A stretch of DNA of 46,308 nucleotides from CAZALT01 sp964485515 (GCA_964485515.1 CAZALT010000007.1:1-46308), one strand, 5' to 3'; shown: positions 30,780 through 40,581, counted from the stretch's first letter. Numbers and translations are program-made. The notes: generated from the sequence alone by a model not told the origin.

Positions 30780-31661
30780 CCCCCGCAGCGGACCGCGACC
30801 GAGGCCCGTCAGGCCGACAGCAGCTGCCCCGACCAGCGGTCCGGCGGCGCCGAGGCCGGCCGGTCGGATCACCGTGCCGCGGGAGAAGTCGAGTCGGCAC
30901 CGGTCGTCGATCTCGCGCTGCGCCGCGTCGAAGAACGGCTGGCCGAACCCCAGCGCCACCGAACCGGCGACCACGGCGAGACGCACGTCGAGCAGGTTCG
31001 CCGTGGAGGCCACCGCGCGGCCGACCATCACACCGGTGCGCTCGACGATCTCGGGACTCGCGTGGGCGGCCGGGACGCCGGTGATCGACGCGATCGCCGT
31101 GCCGGACGCCTCGGCTTCGAGGCACCCGTAGGCACCGCACCCGCACAGGTGTCCGTCCGGGTCCACCGTGATGTGGCCGATGTGGCCGGCGTTGCCGTCG
31201 ACGCCGTCGAGCATCCGTCCGTCGAGCACGACACCGCCGCCGACGCCGGTCGAGACCACCATGGCGATGTAGCTGTCGACGCCGCGGGCCGCACCTTTCC
31301 ACCCCTCCCCCAGAGCAAGGGCCTTGGCGTCGTTGTCGACGAAGGTGGTCAGCCCGAGGTGGGCGGCGACGCGATCGTGGAGGGCAAAGCCCCGCCAGGC
31401 CCCGATGTTCACGGGTGACACGGTGGCGCCACCGCGCGTCATCGGGCCACCGCAGCCGATCCCGCACACGAGGAGCTCCTCCCGTGCGGCGCCGGCGACG
31501 ACAGAGTCGACGAGGGCGGTGAGGTGGGCGAACAGCTCGTCGCCGTCGCTCGTTCGGATCGTCGGCGTCTGCGCATGGTCGACCAGCACCCCATCGGTGG
31601 TGACCAGCCCCGCGGCCATCTTGGTTCCGCCGATGTCGATGGCCAGGACCAGCTCGCTCAT
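30777..31661 (-). CDS. ROK family sugar kinase (glucokinase-like)
   Basis: A 294-aa ATP-dependent sugar kinase of the ROK family, most likely glucokinase. Motifs: phosphate 1 LAIDIGGTKMAAGLV (about 6-20), GIGCGGPMTRGG, FVDNDAKALALGE with the catalytic Asp near 102, AMVVSTGVGGGVV, GNAGHIGHI and the zinc-binding CGCGAYGCLEAEASG (about 167-181). There is no helix-turn-helix, so it is not a repressor. The ATG at 31661 is preceded by TACCAT at 7 nt. It is divergent from the MoxR operon. The true sugar cannot be read from sequence. Confidence 0.9.
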   Translation of the reverse strand: MSELVLAIDIGGTKMAAGLVTTDGVLVDHAQTPTIRTSDGDELFAHLTALVDSVVAGAAREELLVCGIGCGGPMTRGGATVSPVNIGAWRGFALHDRVAAHLGLTTFVDNDAKALALGEGWKGAARGVDSYIAMVVSTGVGGGVVLDGRMLDGVDGNAGHIGHITVDPDGHLCGCGAYGCLEAEASGTAIASITGVPAAHASPEIVERTGVMVGRAVASTANLLDVRLAVVAGSVALGFGQPFFDAAQREIDDRCRLDFSRGTVIRPAGLGAAGPLVGAAAVGLTGLGRGPLRG

Positions 31662-31668
31662 CGATCCG

Positions 31669-31674
31669 ATGGTA
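31669..31674 (-). promoter_or_regulatory. -10 element TACCAT, leaderless type, for the ROK kinase
   Basis: TACCAT lies 7 nt before the ATG, the same hexamer and distance as at divIVA. Confidence 0.5.
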
Positions 31675-31785
31675 GATCTCGAGCCCGCAACGTCCGCGCT
31701 CACCACCAGCTCCGGGCGCGCACCGGGTGGGTCCCACCACCGCCGAACTTCCGGTCCGGAACCCCCCAGAGGACCAGAACCCTTC

Positions 31786-31791
31786 TATCGT
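31786..31791 (+). promoter_or_regulatory. Candidate -10 element TATCGT for the moxR operon
   Basis: TATCGT is followed after 8 nt by an in-frame GTG (31800) and after 44 nt by the better-supported TTG start at 31836. A transcript starting near 31799 would carry the GAGGAG ribosome binding site. Confidence 0.4.
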
Positions 31792-31835
31792 TGGCGCACG
31801 TGCGCGAGCGGGCGCCCCAACCGAGGAGTGCGGTT

Positions 31836-32840
<1,005 letters not shown>

Positions 32841-32853
32841 AGGTCTGGGCCCG

Positions 32854-32979
32854 ATGACCGCACCGGACGACGAGGCAGGGCCAGACGAGGAACAGACCCA
32901 CGAGGAACAGGCCCACGAGGAACAGGCCCACGAGGAACAGGCCCACGAGGTACGGGCAGACCGGAGCATGCGTTGCTGA
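32854..32979 (+). CDS. Possible 41-aa acidic repeat peptide between moxR and DUF58
   Basis: An ATG at 32854, 13 nt after the moxR stop, opens a 41-codon frame rich in Glu, Gln, Ala and His (EEQAH units), encoded by a 15-bp tandem repeat. Its stop at 32979 overlaps the TTG start of the DUF58 gene (32973), a layout fit for translational coupling. The upstream ribosome binding site is weak. It may be a real peptide, a coupling leader or chance. No homologue is recognised. Confidence 0.35.
   Translation: MTAPDDEAGPDEEQTHEEQAHEEQAHEEQAHEVRADRSMRC
32884..32958. repeat. 15-bp tandem repeat between moxR and DUF58
   Basis: Five units: three identical copies of CACGAGGAACAGGCC (32899-32943) flanked by one degenerate copy on each side. 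It is the longest member of the window's set of short tandem repeats. Confidence 0.93.
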
Positions 32980-34169
32980 CCGTGCGCGGCTGGGTGCTCC
33001 TCGCCACCGCGATCGTCAGCCTCGTGGCGGCCCGCCTGTTCGCCATCGTCGAGTTGGCGGTGGTCGGGTCCACCATCGTCTGCCTGCTCGTGGCGGTCGG
33101 CGTCTACCAGGTCATCACCCGCCCCGCGAGCCGGGTGTCGCGTGAGCTGCACCCCCCGCGGGTCTACGCGGGTGCCGCCAGTCGCATCGACCTCCAGGTC
33201 GAGAACCGGAGTCGGCGTACGACCCCCGTGCTCGGGCTGCGAGACCCGGTGTCGGGCACCCGCGGCGCGAACCTGCTGGTGCAGCCGCTCCGTCCCGGCG
33301 CGTCCACGAAGGCCGCGTACCAGCTCCCGACCTCTCGCCGTGGCGTGCTGCGCGTCGGCCCGTTGGACGTGTCGGTCACGGACCCGTTCGGACTGACCAC
33401 CCGCTCCATCCGTGCCGTCGACTCGGTCGAACTGACCGTGTTCCCGCACATCGATCCGATCGCACCCGTTCCCCTGTCGAGCGGCCACGATCCGATGTCG
33501 GGCGCCGATCATCCCAACTCGCTCGGCCGCTCCGGAGAGGACTTCTACGCCCTTCGCCCCTACGTCGTCGGCGACGACCTGCGGCGGGTCCACTGGCGGT
33601 CGAGCGCCCGGTCCGACGACCTCCTCGTCCGCCAGGACGAGCTGCCGTGGCACGGACGCACGACCGTGCTGCTCGACCTGCGGACCGAGCGGCACACCGA
33701 GGAGTCCTTCGAGGCCACCGTCTCCGCGGGGGCGAGCATCGTGATGGCCGCAACGCACCGAGACGACCTGGTCCGCTTGGCCACGACCGACCGATGGGCG
33801 TCCACCGCGTCGAGCGGGCTCGCGCACGCCGATCACGTCCTCGAGCACCTCGCCAACCTGGAACCCACCGAACAGGGGTTTCTGGGCGACGCGGTCGATC
33901 GGATCTCGCGCACCTCGCACGGCGGCGCCATCGTGCTGGTCACGGGCGAGCTGCGGACCGTCGATGCCGAGGACATCTTGAAGCTCCGCCGACGGTTCGG
34001 CTCGTTCTTCCTCGTGACCTTCGGCCCCCGCGACGCGGTCACGCTCCCGGTCGTCGACCGGATCCAGGTCGGGCCAGGTGAGGACTTCGCCCGAGTCTGG
34101 AACGAGGCCGTCGGGCCTCGCCATGCCCCGTTCCGACCGCACGTGACGACCCGGACCGCCGCACCGTGA
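32973..34169 (+). CDS. DUF58 domain-containing membrane protein
   Basis: A 398-aa protein with two N-terminal membrane segments (GWVLLATAIVSLVAARLFAI and VVGSTIVCLLVAVGVY) followed by a beta-rich region. The DUF58 core EDFYALRPYVVGDDLRRVHWRSSAR (about 190) leads into a VWA-like fold (TTVLLDLRTE; AIVLVTGELR). Such proteins partner MoxR ATPases. The start is a TTG at 32973 with GGAG about 7 nt before; no earlier start is in frame. Its TGA overlaps the GTG of the transglutaminase gene (GTGA). Confidence 0.9.
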   Translation: MLTVRGWVLLATAIVSLVAARLFAIVELAVVGSTIVCLLVAVGVYQVITRPASRVSRELHPPRVYAGAASRIDLQVENRSRRTTPVLGLRDPVSGTRGANLLVQPLRPGASTKAAYQLPTSRRGVLRVGPLDVSVTDPFGLTTRSIRAVDSVELTVFPHIDPIAPVPLSSGHDPMSGADHPNSLGRSGEDFYALRPYVVGDDLRRVHWRSSARSDDLLVRQDELPWHGRTTVLLDLRTERHTEESFEATVSAGASIVMAATHRDDLVRLATTDRWASTASSGLAHADHVLEHLANLEPTEQGFLGDAVDRISRTSHGGAIVLVTGELRTVDAEDILKLRRRFGSFFLVTFGPRDAVTLPVVDRIQVGPGEDFARVWNEAVGPRHAPFRPHVTTRTAAP

Positions 34170-36553
34170 CCGCCACGTCGGTGCCCCCGACCACCGCCCA
34201 CGCCCCCGTCATCGAGGACCCCGACACCGAGACAAGCCCGCGCAACCCCCGACCAGCGGCACGTGGACGCGACCTACCCGCCTACCTCGGTTGGGCCGAG
34301 CTCGCCCTGTGCCTGGTGACCGTCGCGGCCGTCGCCGGCTTCGCCCGGCTCTTCGAGGGTTGGAGCTTCTTCTGGCCGCTCGCCACGGTGGCGGTCTACT
34401 GCCACGGTGTCGCCCTGATCCTCCGACGCCTGGGCCGAGGCCTGCTCCTCGCCGCTGGGCTCGGCGGGTTGGGGTTCGTGATGCTCGCGTCGTGGCTGTG
34501 GTTCTTCGACAGCACCGTGCTGGGCGTTCCCACCCCGGACACGTTGGGTCAGGCTCGCACCTCGATCAGCGCATCGTGGACGTCCTTCCACGAGCTGCAG
34601 GCCCCGGTCCCCGTCCAGACCGGCCTCCTGCTCGCGTCAGCAGTCGCCCTCTTCTTCGCGGTGTTCCTCGCCGACTGGGCGGCGTTCCGGCTCTGGTCAC
34701 CGATCGAGGCGCTCGTCCCCACGCTGACGCTGTTCGTCTTCGGCGCCGTGCTCGGGTCCGACCAGCACCGCGTGCCGACCGCGGTCGTCTATTGCGCCGC
34801 GGTCACCGCGTTCCTCCTCCTGCACCGGTTGGTCCGCATCGACCTCGCGGGCTCGTGGATCAGCGGTCAGGCCGGCGCCGGAGGGCGATGGCTGCTGACC
34901 ACCGGGGCCATCATCGCCGTGGCCGCCGTGCTGGGCGGTGGGCTGGTCGGCAGCGTCCTGCCTGGCACCGGGGATCCGATCATCGACTGGCGCGGCGACC
35001 AGGGCCGGCACGGCCCGCGGGTCACCGTCAGCCCCTTGGTCGACATCCGGAGCCGGTTGGTGGACCAGAGCAGCCGGGAGGTCTTCACCGTCGCGAGCCC
35101 GCAGGCCGCGTACTGGCGCATGACGGCGCTCGACACCTTCGACGGCACGATCTGGCGTTCCGGCGGTAGGTACCAAGCGGCCGACGGGGCGTTGCCGGCG
35201 ACGATCCCCGACGCCGCGGTCGGCACCACGATCGAGCAGACCTTCACGATCACCGGGCTCTCGGCGATCTGGCTGCCCGCCGCCTATCAGCCGATCGCCA
35301 TCGACCCGGGCGAGGCCGATGTCCGATACCAGTCATCGTCGTCGACGCTCATCGTCGACACCGACCTCGACAGCTCTGACGAGCTCACCTACGTCGTCGA
35401 ATCCGAGATCCCCGCCATCGACCCGCAGGTGCTCGCCGAGACGACCGCGCTCGACCTCGACGACGACCTGCAGGAGCTGACCGAGCTCCCGCCTGGCTTC
35501 AGCCCGACGGCCGAGGCGCTCGCGCAAGAGATCGTCGCATCGGCAGACGCGAGCACGCCCTACGAGCAGGCGCTCGCCCTCCAGGACTTCTTCCAGGACG
35601 TCGGCGTCTTCGCCGACGACGGGGTCGACTGGACCTACGACCTCGAGTCGGTCAGCTCCGGCCACGACGTCGATGCCATCGACGAGTTCCTCGCCCGCGG
35701 GTCGGGGTACTGCGAGCAGTTCGCGGGGACCTACGCCGCCATGGCCCGCTCGCTCGGCATCCCGTCGAGGGTCGCGGTGGGCTTCACGTGGGGCGACGAG
35801 AGCCCGACCGAGCCGGGTGTCTACGTCGTCAGCGGTCGCAACGCCCACGCCTGGCCCGAGGTGTGGCTCGGCGACGACGTCGGCTGGGTGTCGTTCGAGC
35901 CGACCCCGGGACGCGGCCAGCCCGGACAGGAAGCGGTGACCAACCTGCCCCAGAACCAGGACGGACCAGGCGACGGTCCGACCCCACCGACCTCGCAGGG
36001 AACTACGCCGTCCACCCAGGCGGCCGCCCCCGGCAGCACCACGACCGTGCCGACCTCAACCCCGCCGACCTCGGCGCCCTCGTCCCTGCCCCCGCCACTT
36101 CGCGACGATGGCAACTCGACACCGGTCCGGGCGCTCGTCCTTGCGCTCGTCCTAGCCGTCGCGGTCCTGCTGGTCGCGGCGACGCCGGTGGCTCGGCGGG
36201 CGCGCCACCGTCGGCTGCGGGCCGCGGCGACGACACCCGAACGACGCATCGACCTGGCATGGAACGACGCTGTCGACGACCTAGCGCTCGCGGGCGTCCC
36301 TCGCTCCCCGGCCGAGACGCACCGCGAGTACGGCACCCGAGCTCAGGTGGCGCTCCCTGCCCATCGCGACCCGATCGCCCAGCTCGCGTCGACCTCTGAG
36401 ATCGGTGCGTTCGCCGGGAGCGGCGTCGACGAACCTCTCGCCGGTCAAGCCGAGCGTGCCGCCGCCGAGATCCACGACGGCGTGCGCCGCGACGTCCCGG
36501 CGTGGCGACGACTCCTCCACGAGCTGGACCCACGAACGCTGCGGCGACGCTGA
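34166..36553 (+). CDS. Membrane transglutaminase-like protein (DUF3488-transglutaminase-DUF4129, TgpA type)
   Basis: A 795-aa membrane protein. About six spans occupy residues 35-265 (DUF3488). A large extracytoplasmic part contains the transglutaminase-like core: GSGYCEQFAGTYAAMARSLG (catalytic Cys), SGRNAHAWPEVW (His) and SFEPTPGRG, where Glu replaces the usual Asp. A Pro/Thr/Ser linker precedes a last span (ALVLALVLAVAVLLVAATPVA, about 655) and a cytoplasmic DUF4129-like tail. The MoxR-DUF58-transglutaminase trio is widespread in actinobacteria; a role in envelope protein processing or cross-linking is inferred. The GTG overlaps the DUF58 stop. Confidence 0.9.
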   Translation: MTATSVPPTTAHAPVIEDPDTETSPRNPRPAARGRDLPAYLGWAELALCLVTVAAVAGFARLFEGWSFFWPLATVAVYCHGVALILRRLGRGLLLAAGLGGLGFVMLASWLWFFDSTVLGVPTPDTLGQARTSISASWTSFHELQAPVPVQTGLLLASAVALFFAVFLADWAAFRLWSPIEALVPTLTLFVFGAVLGSDQHRVPTAVVYCAAVTAFLLLHRLVRIDLAGSWISGQAGAGGRWLLTTGAIIAVAAVLGGGLVGSVLPGTGDPIIDWRGDQGRHGPRVTVSPLVDIRSRLVDQSSREVFTVASPQAAYWRMTALDTFDGTIWRSGGRYQAADGALPATIPDAAVGTTIEQTFTITGLSAIWLPAAYQPIAIDPGEADVRYQSSSSTLIVDTDLDSSDELTYVVESEIPAIDPQVLAETTALDLDDDLQELTELPPGFSPTAEALAQEIVASADASTPYEQALALQDFFQDVGVFADDGVDWTYDLESVSSGHDVDAIDEFLARGSGYCEQFAGTYAAMARSLGIPSRVAVGFTWGDESPTEPGVYVVSGRNAHAWPEVWLGDDVGWVSFEPTPGRGQPGQEAVTNLPQNQDGPGDGPTPPTSQGTTPSTQAAAPGSTTTVPTSTPPTSAPSSLPPPLRDDGNSTPVRALVLALVLAVAVLLVAATPVARRARHRRLRAAATTPERRIDLAWNDAVDDLALAGVPRSPAETHREYGTRAQVALPAHRDPIAQLASTSEIGAFAGSGVDEPLAGQAERAAAEIHDGVRRDVPAWRRLLHELDPRTLRRR

Positions 36554-36634
36554 ACGCCCGGCCCCACGACCGACCTCACCACCCACCGGAATGGCGACCT
36601 GCCCGCCTGAACGACCCGTCTGCTCCCTCAGGAG

Positions 36635-36660
36635 CCGCCGCGCATCAGTCTTCGCGGCGG
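36635..36660. terminator. Hairpin between convergent transglutaminase and DUF3040 genes
   Basis: CCGCCGCG and CGCGGCGG form an 8-bp stem around a 10-nt loop that contains the DUF3040 stop codon. It probably acts for both converging transcripts. No T-tract. Confidence 0.45.
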
Positions 36661-37019
36661 AAGCGGTCGCGCATGCGCTGGTTGGCGCTGCCGAACGCGT
36701 CGCGCAGTCCCGCCGACTTCATGGACTGGGTGATCTGGGTGACGCCGGCCCGACCCATGCGACGGACGCTGCGCTCGATGGACAGCGACGACACCAACAT
36801 GATCAGGAAGCCGCCGAAGGCCAAGAGGAAGGAGGTGGAGAGGGCACCGATGAGGACCACCACGCCGATGACGAACCCGACGATCGCCCACTTCAGGTTG
36901 CGGTAGGCGTGCGTGTAGACGGTGGTGTCCGCTATGTCGCGCGCGAGAGACGGGTCGCTCTCGTAGAGCTGTGCCTCGATCTCACTGAGGATCCGTTGTT
37001 CGTCCTCTGAAAGCGGCAC
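36645..37019 (-). CDS. DUF3040 membrane protein
   Basis: A 124-aa protein starting MPLSEDEQRILSEIEAQLYE, the signature start of the actinobacterial DUF3040 family. Two adjacent membrane spans follow (about 44-62 and 66-82), then a basic tail with RRMGRAGVTQITQSM and RFRRED. The function is unknown; in several actinobacteria it lies near division or wall genes. The GTG at 37019 follows AAGGGGG. A TATACC hexamer about 40 nt upstream may be its promoter. It sits 3' of dinB on the same strand. Confidence 0.88.
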   Translation of the reverse strand: MPLSEDEQRILSEIEAQLYESDPSLARDIADTTVYTHAYRNLKWAIVGFVIGVVVLIGALSTSFLLAFGGFLIMLVSSLSIERSVRRMGRAGVTQITQSMKSAGLRDAFGSANQRMRDRFRRED

Positions 37020-37196
37020 GTCTGGCCCCCTTCGTGCTTCGCATGCGGTATAGGACCGTTGCCGATGCCTCGGCCCCGGTGCTCATCCTCCCACAGGATC
37101 TCGTCTGCGACAACGCGACCCCGGGTCAGCACCTTCCCCTCGTGGCGAACCGCCAGACTTCCGACGACAGGAGCAACGCTCGGTCCACGCCCACGG

Positions 37197-38480
37197 TCAC
37201 CGACCGTCGGTGGGGCCCCACTGCTGATCGCCCCGTCGCTTGATCCGGATCTCGCCTCCGGCGCTGAGCGTCGCAGGTCCGATCACCTCGCTCCCGAACC
37301 GGGCCCGGATCTCGTCCACCGCCGCCGTCGCCGAGGACCACTGCTCGTCGCTCGCCTGGGCCGGTGCACCTGCGTCGGCCTCGAACAGCTCGTCCATGCT
37401 CAGCTGGCGGGTGGCGTCGTCGGTCAGGGCGCTGACGCTCACACCGAGGAGCCGCACACCGGGGCTCGGGTCGATCTGGTCGAGCAGCGCTCGGGCCGAG
37501 CGGACGATGGCGTGCGCCGTGTCGACCGGGTCCGGCACCGTCGATGCCCGGGTGATGGTGGTGAAGTCCCGGAACCGCACCTTCAGGGTGATCGTCCGGC
37601 CGGCGAACCCGGCGTGGCGCAGCCGCGATGCCACCGAGTCCGACAGGCGGATCACCTCGCGCTCGAGCGACCGACGATCGTGGCGGTCACGGGCGAAGGT
37701 CTCCTCGTGGCCGATCGACTTCGGGCGCCGGTCCGGGACCACCACACGGTCGTCGACGCCGTTGGCCAGCGCGTGCAGGTGAGCCCCGGACGCCTGGCCA
37801 ATCGCCCGTTGCAGCACGTCGAGCGGCAGGTCAGCCATGTCGCCCACCGTGGCGATCCCGAGCCGCTCCAGCCGCGAGAGCGTGGCAGGTCCCACACCCC
37901 AGAGCGCCGACACCGGGAGGGGCCGCAGGAACGTGTCGATGTCGTCGGGCCGCACCTCCAGGACTCCCAACCCCGGTTCGGTTCCCGTCGCGGCCGCTCG
38001 TGGCTTGGCCCGCTGCGACGCCAGCTTGGCCACGAACTTCGTCGGAGCGATGCCGACCGAGCAGTCGAGCCCCTCCTCGTCGCGAACCCGCGTGCGGATG
38101 GCCGCGGCGATCTCGGGTCCCGTGCCGTGCAGTCGGAGCGAGCCGGTGACGTCGAGGAACGCTTCGTCGAGCGAGATCGGCTCGACCAACGGGGTGAACG
38201 AGCCGAATATCGCCATGATCCGCTTGCTGACCTCGCCGTAGCGATCGTGGCGCCCGGGCAGGAAGACGGCCTGTGGGCACAATCGCTTCGCCCGGACCGA
38301 CGGCATCGCCGAGAACACGCCGAAGGCCCGTGCCTCGTAGTTCGCCGCGGCCACGACTCCCCGGTTCCCTGCGCCGCCGACCACCACCGGCTTTCCCACC
38401 AGATCCGGATGGTCGAGCAGCTCGACCGACACGAAGAAGGCGTCCATGTCGACGTGGAGGATCGTCGACACCGACGTCAT
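37197..38480 (-). CDS. dinB: DNA polymerase IV (Y family)
   Basis: Error-prone translesion polymerase. The 427-aa protein has ILHVDMDAFFVSVELL (first catalytic Asp, about 7-22), NYEARAFGVFSAM, the catalytic SLDEAFLDVTGS (about 105), SVGIAPTKFVAKLAS, then the helix-hairpin-helix region LWGVGPATLSRLERLGI and the little-finger domain (KSIGHEETFARD). The C-terminus (about 345-427) is longer than core Pol IV. It lacks an obvious beta-clamp QLxLF motif; QLSMDELF near 357 is the best candidate. The ATG at 38480 is 7 nt after the NUDIX stop, so the two are an operon. No SOS box is evident. Confidence 0.95.
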   Translation of the reverse strand: MTSVSTILHVDMDAFFVSVELLDHPDLVGKPVVVGGAGNRGVVAAANYEARAFGVFSAMPSVRAKRLCPQAVFLPGRHDRYGEVSKRIMAIFGSFTPLVEPISLDEAFLDVTGSLRLHGTGPEIAAAIRTRVRDEEGLDCSVGIAPTKFVAKLASQRAKPRAAATGTEPGLGVLEVRPDDIDTFLRPLPVSALWGVGPATLSRLERLGIATVGDMADLPLDVLQRAIGQASGAHLHALANGVDDRVVVPDRRPKSIGHEETFARDRHDRRSLEREVIRLSDSVASRLRHAGFAGRTITLKVRFRDFTTITRASTVPDPVDTAHAIVRSARALLDQIDPSPGVRLLGVSVSALTDDATRQLSMDELFEADAGAPAQASDEQWSSATAAVDEIRARFGSEVIGPATLSAGGEIRIKRRGDQQWGPTDGR

Positions 38481-38487
38481 CGAGCGG

Positions 38488-39003
38488 TCACCGCACCGGT
38501 CGGACGGTGAGGGCCGTCGGGTGATCCCCCTCGACCTCGTAGCCGAAGGTCCGCGGTGGGCGATCGTCGTGGGGCACCGGGACAGGTGACCAGCGCTCGG
38601 CGAGCCACGCGGTGACCGGATCGGCGACCCACGGGTGGCCGCCGTCGAGGTGGCCGGCACAGGCGTCGCGGGCGACGAACCGCGCATCGATGACGATGCC
38701 GTCGGGATCGTCGAGCGCGATCTCGCCGTCGTAGTCGTCGACGACCCACGCCTCGACGCGCAGGCGCCAACCGAGCCCGGGAGCGACGGCCGACACCTCG
38801 TAGAGCTGACCCGCCCAGGATCGGACCTCGAGGCCGGTCTCCTCGCGGACCTCGCGGGTGAGGCCGGTGAGCACATCCTCGCCGGGATCGATCACCCCGC
38901 CGGGTGGCGTCCAGTCGAGCGATCCGTCACGGCGGCGGTTCTGCACGAGCAGGAGGCCGTCAGGTCCCTCGATCAACGCACCTCCGACGAGCCAGTCACG
39001 CAC
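38488..39003 (-). CDS. NUDIX hydrolase
   Basis: A 171-aa pyrophosphohydrolase with the NUDIX box GGVIDPGEDVLTGLTREVREETG (about 36-58): the GxxxxxEx7REUxEEx core is intact. The start is the GTG at 39003 (MRDWLVGGAL), with CACAAT 6 nt before it. It sits 7 bp upstream of dinB, which suggests nucleotide-pool cleaning next to translesion synthesis, but the substrate is unknown. Confidence 0.9.
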   Translation of the reverse strand: MRDWLVGGALIEGPDGLLLVQNRRRDGSLDWTPPGGVIDPGEDVLTGLTREVREETGLEVRSWAGQLYEVSAVAPGLGWRLRVEAWVVDDYDGEIALDDPDGIVIDARFVARDACAGHLDGGHPWVADPVTAWLAERWSPVPVPHDDRPPRTFGYEVEGDHPTALTVRPVR

Positions 39004-39009
39004 CGCCCC

Positions 39010-39015
39010 ATTGTG
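39010..39015 (-). promoter_or_regulatory. -10 element CACAAT, leaderless type, for NUDIX-dinB
   Basis: CACAAT followed by GGGGCG and the GTG start. The same spacer occurs before the MtrA-like gene (CACGAT-GGGGCG-GTG). Confidence 0.5.
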
Positions 39016-39060
39016 CCCGGATGCGACGACGTCCCGCGGCCGTCGTGCTCTGGGGACCGA

Positions 39061-39750
39061 TCAGGGGGTCGTGGTGGTCGTCGTCGTGATGTCGGGTTCT
39101 TGGCCGGGGCCGGGGCCGGCGGGACGCTCGGTCTGCACGGGCTCGCCGTTCGGACCGCGCTCGACGACCTGGGCGGGAGCGAGCCCGACGTCGCCCGGAG
39201 CAAGCCCGGGTCCCACGCCGTCGCCGATGACCACCGTGTGCGACGAGCCATCGGAGTTGGGGACCTGCACGCTGGCCGGTCCCAGCTCGGCGCCGGTGCC
39301 GGCATCACCGACGACGGGACCTGCCGGCACGTCGGAGGACGGATCGGGGCTGGGGCCGTCCCGGTCGACGACGAGCAGCAGGGCACCGACCGCGGTGACC
39401 GCGACGAGGAGCCCAGCAGCCGGCACCACGACCCGGCCGCGCAGCAAGCGCCGACGCAACGAGATCTCGCCGGCGGGGTCGGCCATGAGGTCGGTGAGCC
39501 GGCTCTCGACATCGCCCTCGGTGAGACGCAGGACATGGGCGAGGACATCGAGATCGTCCGACCGCAGCGTGAGCGGCGTGCCGGGTTCGGTGTGACGGAG
39601 GGTGTAGACGAGCGAGAGGTAGGTCGCGAGCACCTGGTTGGGAGTGGGCGTCGGACCGGCCAGGCTGCGCGTGACCGATCCCGCGGCGAGCCGTCCCTCC
39701 TGCAGGTCGACGACGAGCTTGACGCGTTCGGGCGTCGCGGTTCCCGTCAC
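39061..39750 (-). CDS. Hypothetical single-span membrane protein, 229 aa
   Basis: I do not recognise this gene. The N-terminal ~105 residues look globular and helical (LVVDLQEGRLAAGSVTRSLA; LDVLAHVLRLTEGDVESRL). One membrane span follows (VVVPAAGLLVAVTAVGALLLVV, about 107-128), then a Pro/Gly/Asp/Val-rich exterior segment of about 100 residues ending in a run of threonines. The layout (inside domain, span, low-complexity outside tail) recalls anti-sigma factors, but no zinc HxxxCxxC motif is present. The start is a GTG at 39750. It is 61 bp downstream of the glycosyltransferase gene and may share its transcript. Confidence 0.7.
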   Translation of the reverse strand: MTGTATPERVKLVVDLQEGRLAAGSVTRSLAGPTPTPNQVLATYLSLVYTLRHTEPGTPLTLRSDDLDVLAHVLRLTEGDVESRLTDLMADPAGEISLRRRLLRGRVVVPAAGLLVAVTAVGALLLVVDRDGPSPDPSSDVPAGPVVGDAGTGAELGPASVQVPNSDGSSHTVVIGDGVGPGLAPGDVGLAPAQVVERGPNGEPVQTERPAGPGPGQEPDITTTTTTTP

Positions 39751-39811
39751 GACGTTCGGCCTGTTCGTGCTGCTTGGATCTGCTCCACCGCCGGACCTCT
39801 CCCCTTCGGTG

Positions 39812-40567
39812 TCAGGCGGTACGGCCCGACCGACCCCGCATCAGGCGGGTCAGCGGGCGCAACACCCGATCACGTACTGCCCACCATGTCACAAGGAGCA
39901 GCGCTTCGAAAACGATCTTGCTGGACATCTTCGACGTGCCACGGATGCGGTCGTTGAACGTGATGGGCACCTCGACGATGCGGCCGTGCTGGCGAGTGAC
40001 GCAGTAGGCCATCTCGATCTGGAACCCGTAGCCGTCCGCGGTGATCGAGTCGAGGTCGATGCTGCTGAGCATCGAGGCCGAATAGGCGCGGAATCCGGCC
40101 GTGGCGTCGCGCACCTTGATGCCCAGCAAGATGGAGGCGTACCTGTTGCCGCCCTGCGAGATGAACCGGCGGGAGAACTTCCAGCCGGGGACCTCACCGC
40201 CCGGCACGTAGCGAGAGCCGATGGCCAGGTCGGCACCGTCGTCGACGGCGTGGATGAGCGCCGGCAACATGGCGGGATCGTGCTGGAGGTCGGAATCCAT
40301 CTCGACGAGCACGCCGTAGCCGTTCTCGAGCCCGTGTCGGAAGCCGGCGCGGTACGCGGAGCCGAGCCCCTGCTTGCCGCTGCGGCTCAGCACCTGCACC
40401 CCACCGTGGCGAGCGTTCCACTCCTCGGCGAGATGGCCGGTTCCGTCGGGGCTGCCGTCGTCGACGACGAGCACATCGGCCTCTGGGACCGCCGAGCGCA
40501 CCAGATCGAGGACCTCGACGATGTTCTCCGCCTCGTTGTAGGTGGGGAGGATGACGAGGGGCTTCAT
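39812..40567 (-). CDS. Polyprenol monophosphomannose synthase-like glycosyltransferase (GT2)
   Basis: A 251-aa GT-A enzyme of the dolichol-phosphate mannose synthase family. It starts KPLVILPTYNEAENIVEVLD, followed by VLVVDDGSPDGTG, RSGKQGLGSAYRAGF, the DxD region VEMDSDLQHDP (about 92), GSRYVPGG and RDATAGFRAYSA. In actinobacteria the product, polyprenyl-phosphate-mannose, feeds lipomannan and protein mannosylation (Ppm1). The family also includes glucosyl enzymes. No membrane domain or acyltransferase fusion is present. The ATG at 40567 has TACAGT 8 nt before it. Confidence 0.88.
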   Translation of the reverse strand: MKPLVILPTYNEAENIVEVLDLVRSAVPEADVLVVDDGSPDGTGHLAEEWNARHGGVQVLSRSGKQGLGSAYRAGFRHGLENGYGVLVEMDSDLQHDPAMLPALIHAVDDGADLAIGSRYVPGGEVPGWKFSRRFISQGGNRYASILLGIKVRDATAGFRAYSASMLSSIDLDSITADGYGFQIEMAYCVTRQHGRIVEVPITFNDRIRGTSKMSSKIVFEALLLVTWWAVRDRVLRPLTRLMRGRSGRTA

Positions 40568-40575
40568 GGAGCGAC

Positions 40576-40581
40576 ACTGTA
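40576..40581 (-). promoter_or_regulatory. -10 element TACAGT for the GT2 gene
   Basis: TACAGT lies 8 nt before the ATG. It and the divergent element at 40663 share the 107-bp intergenic region. Confidence 0.45.
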
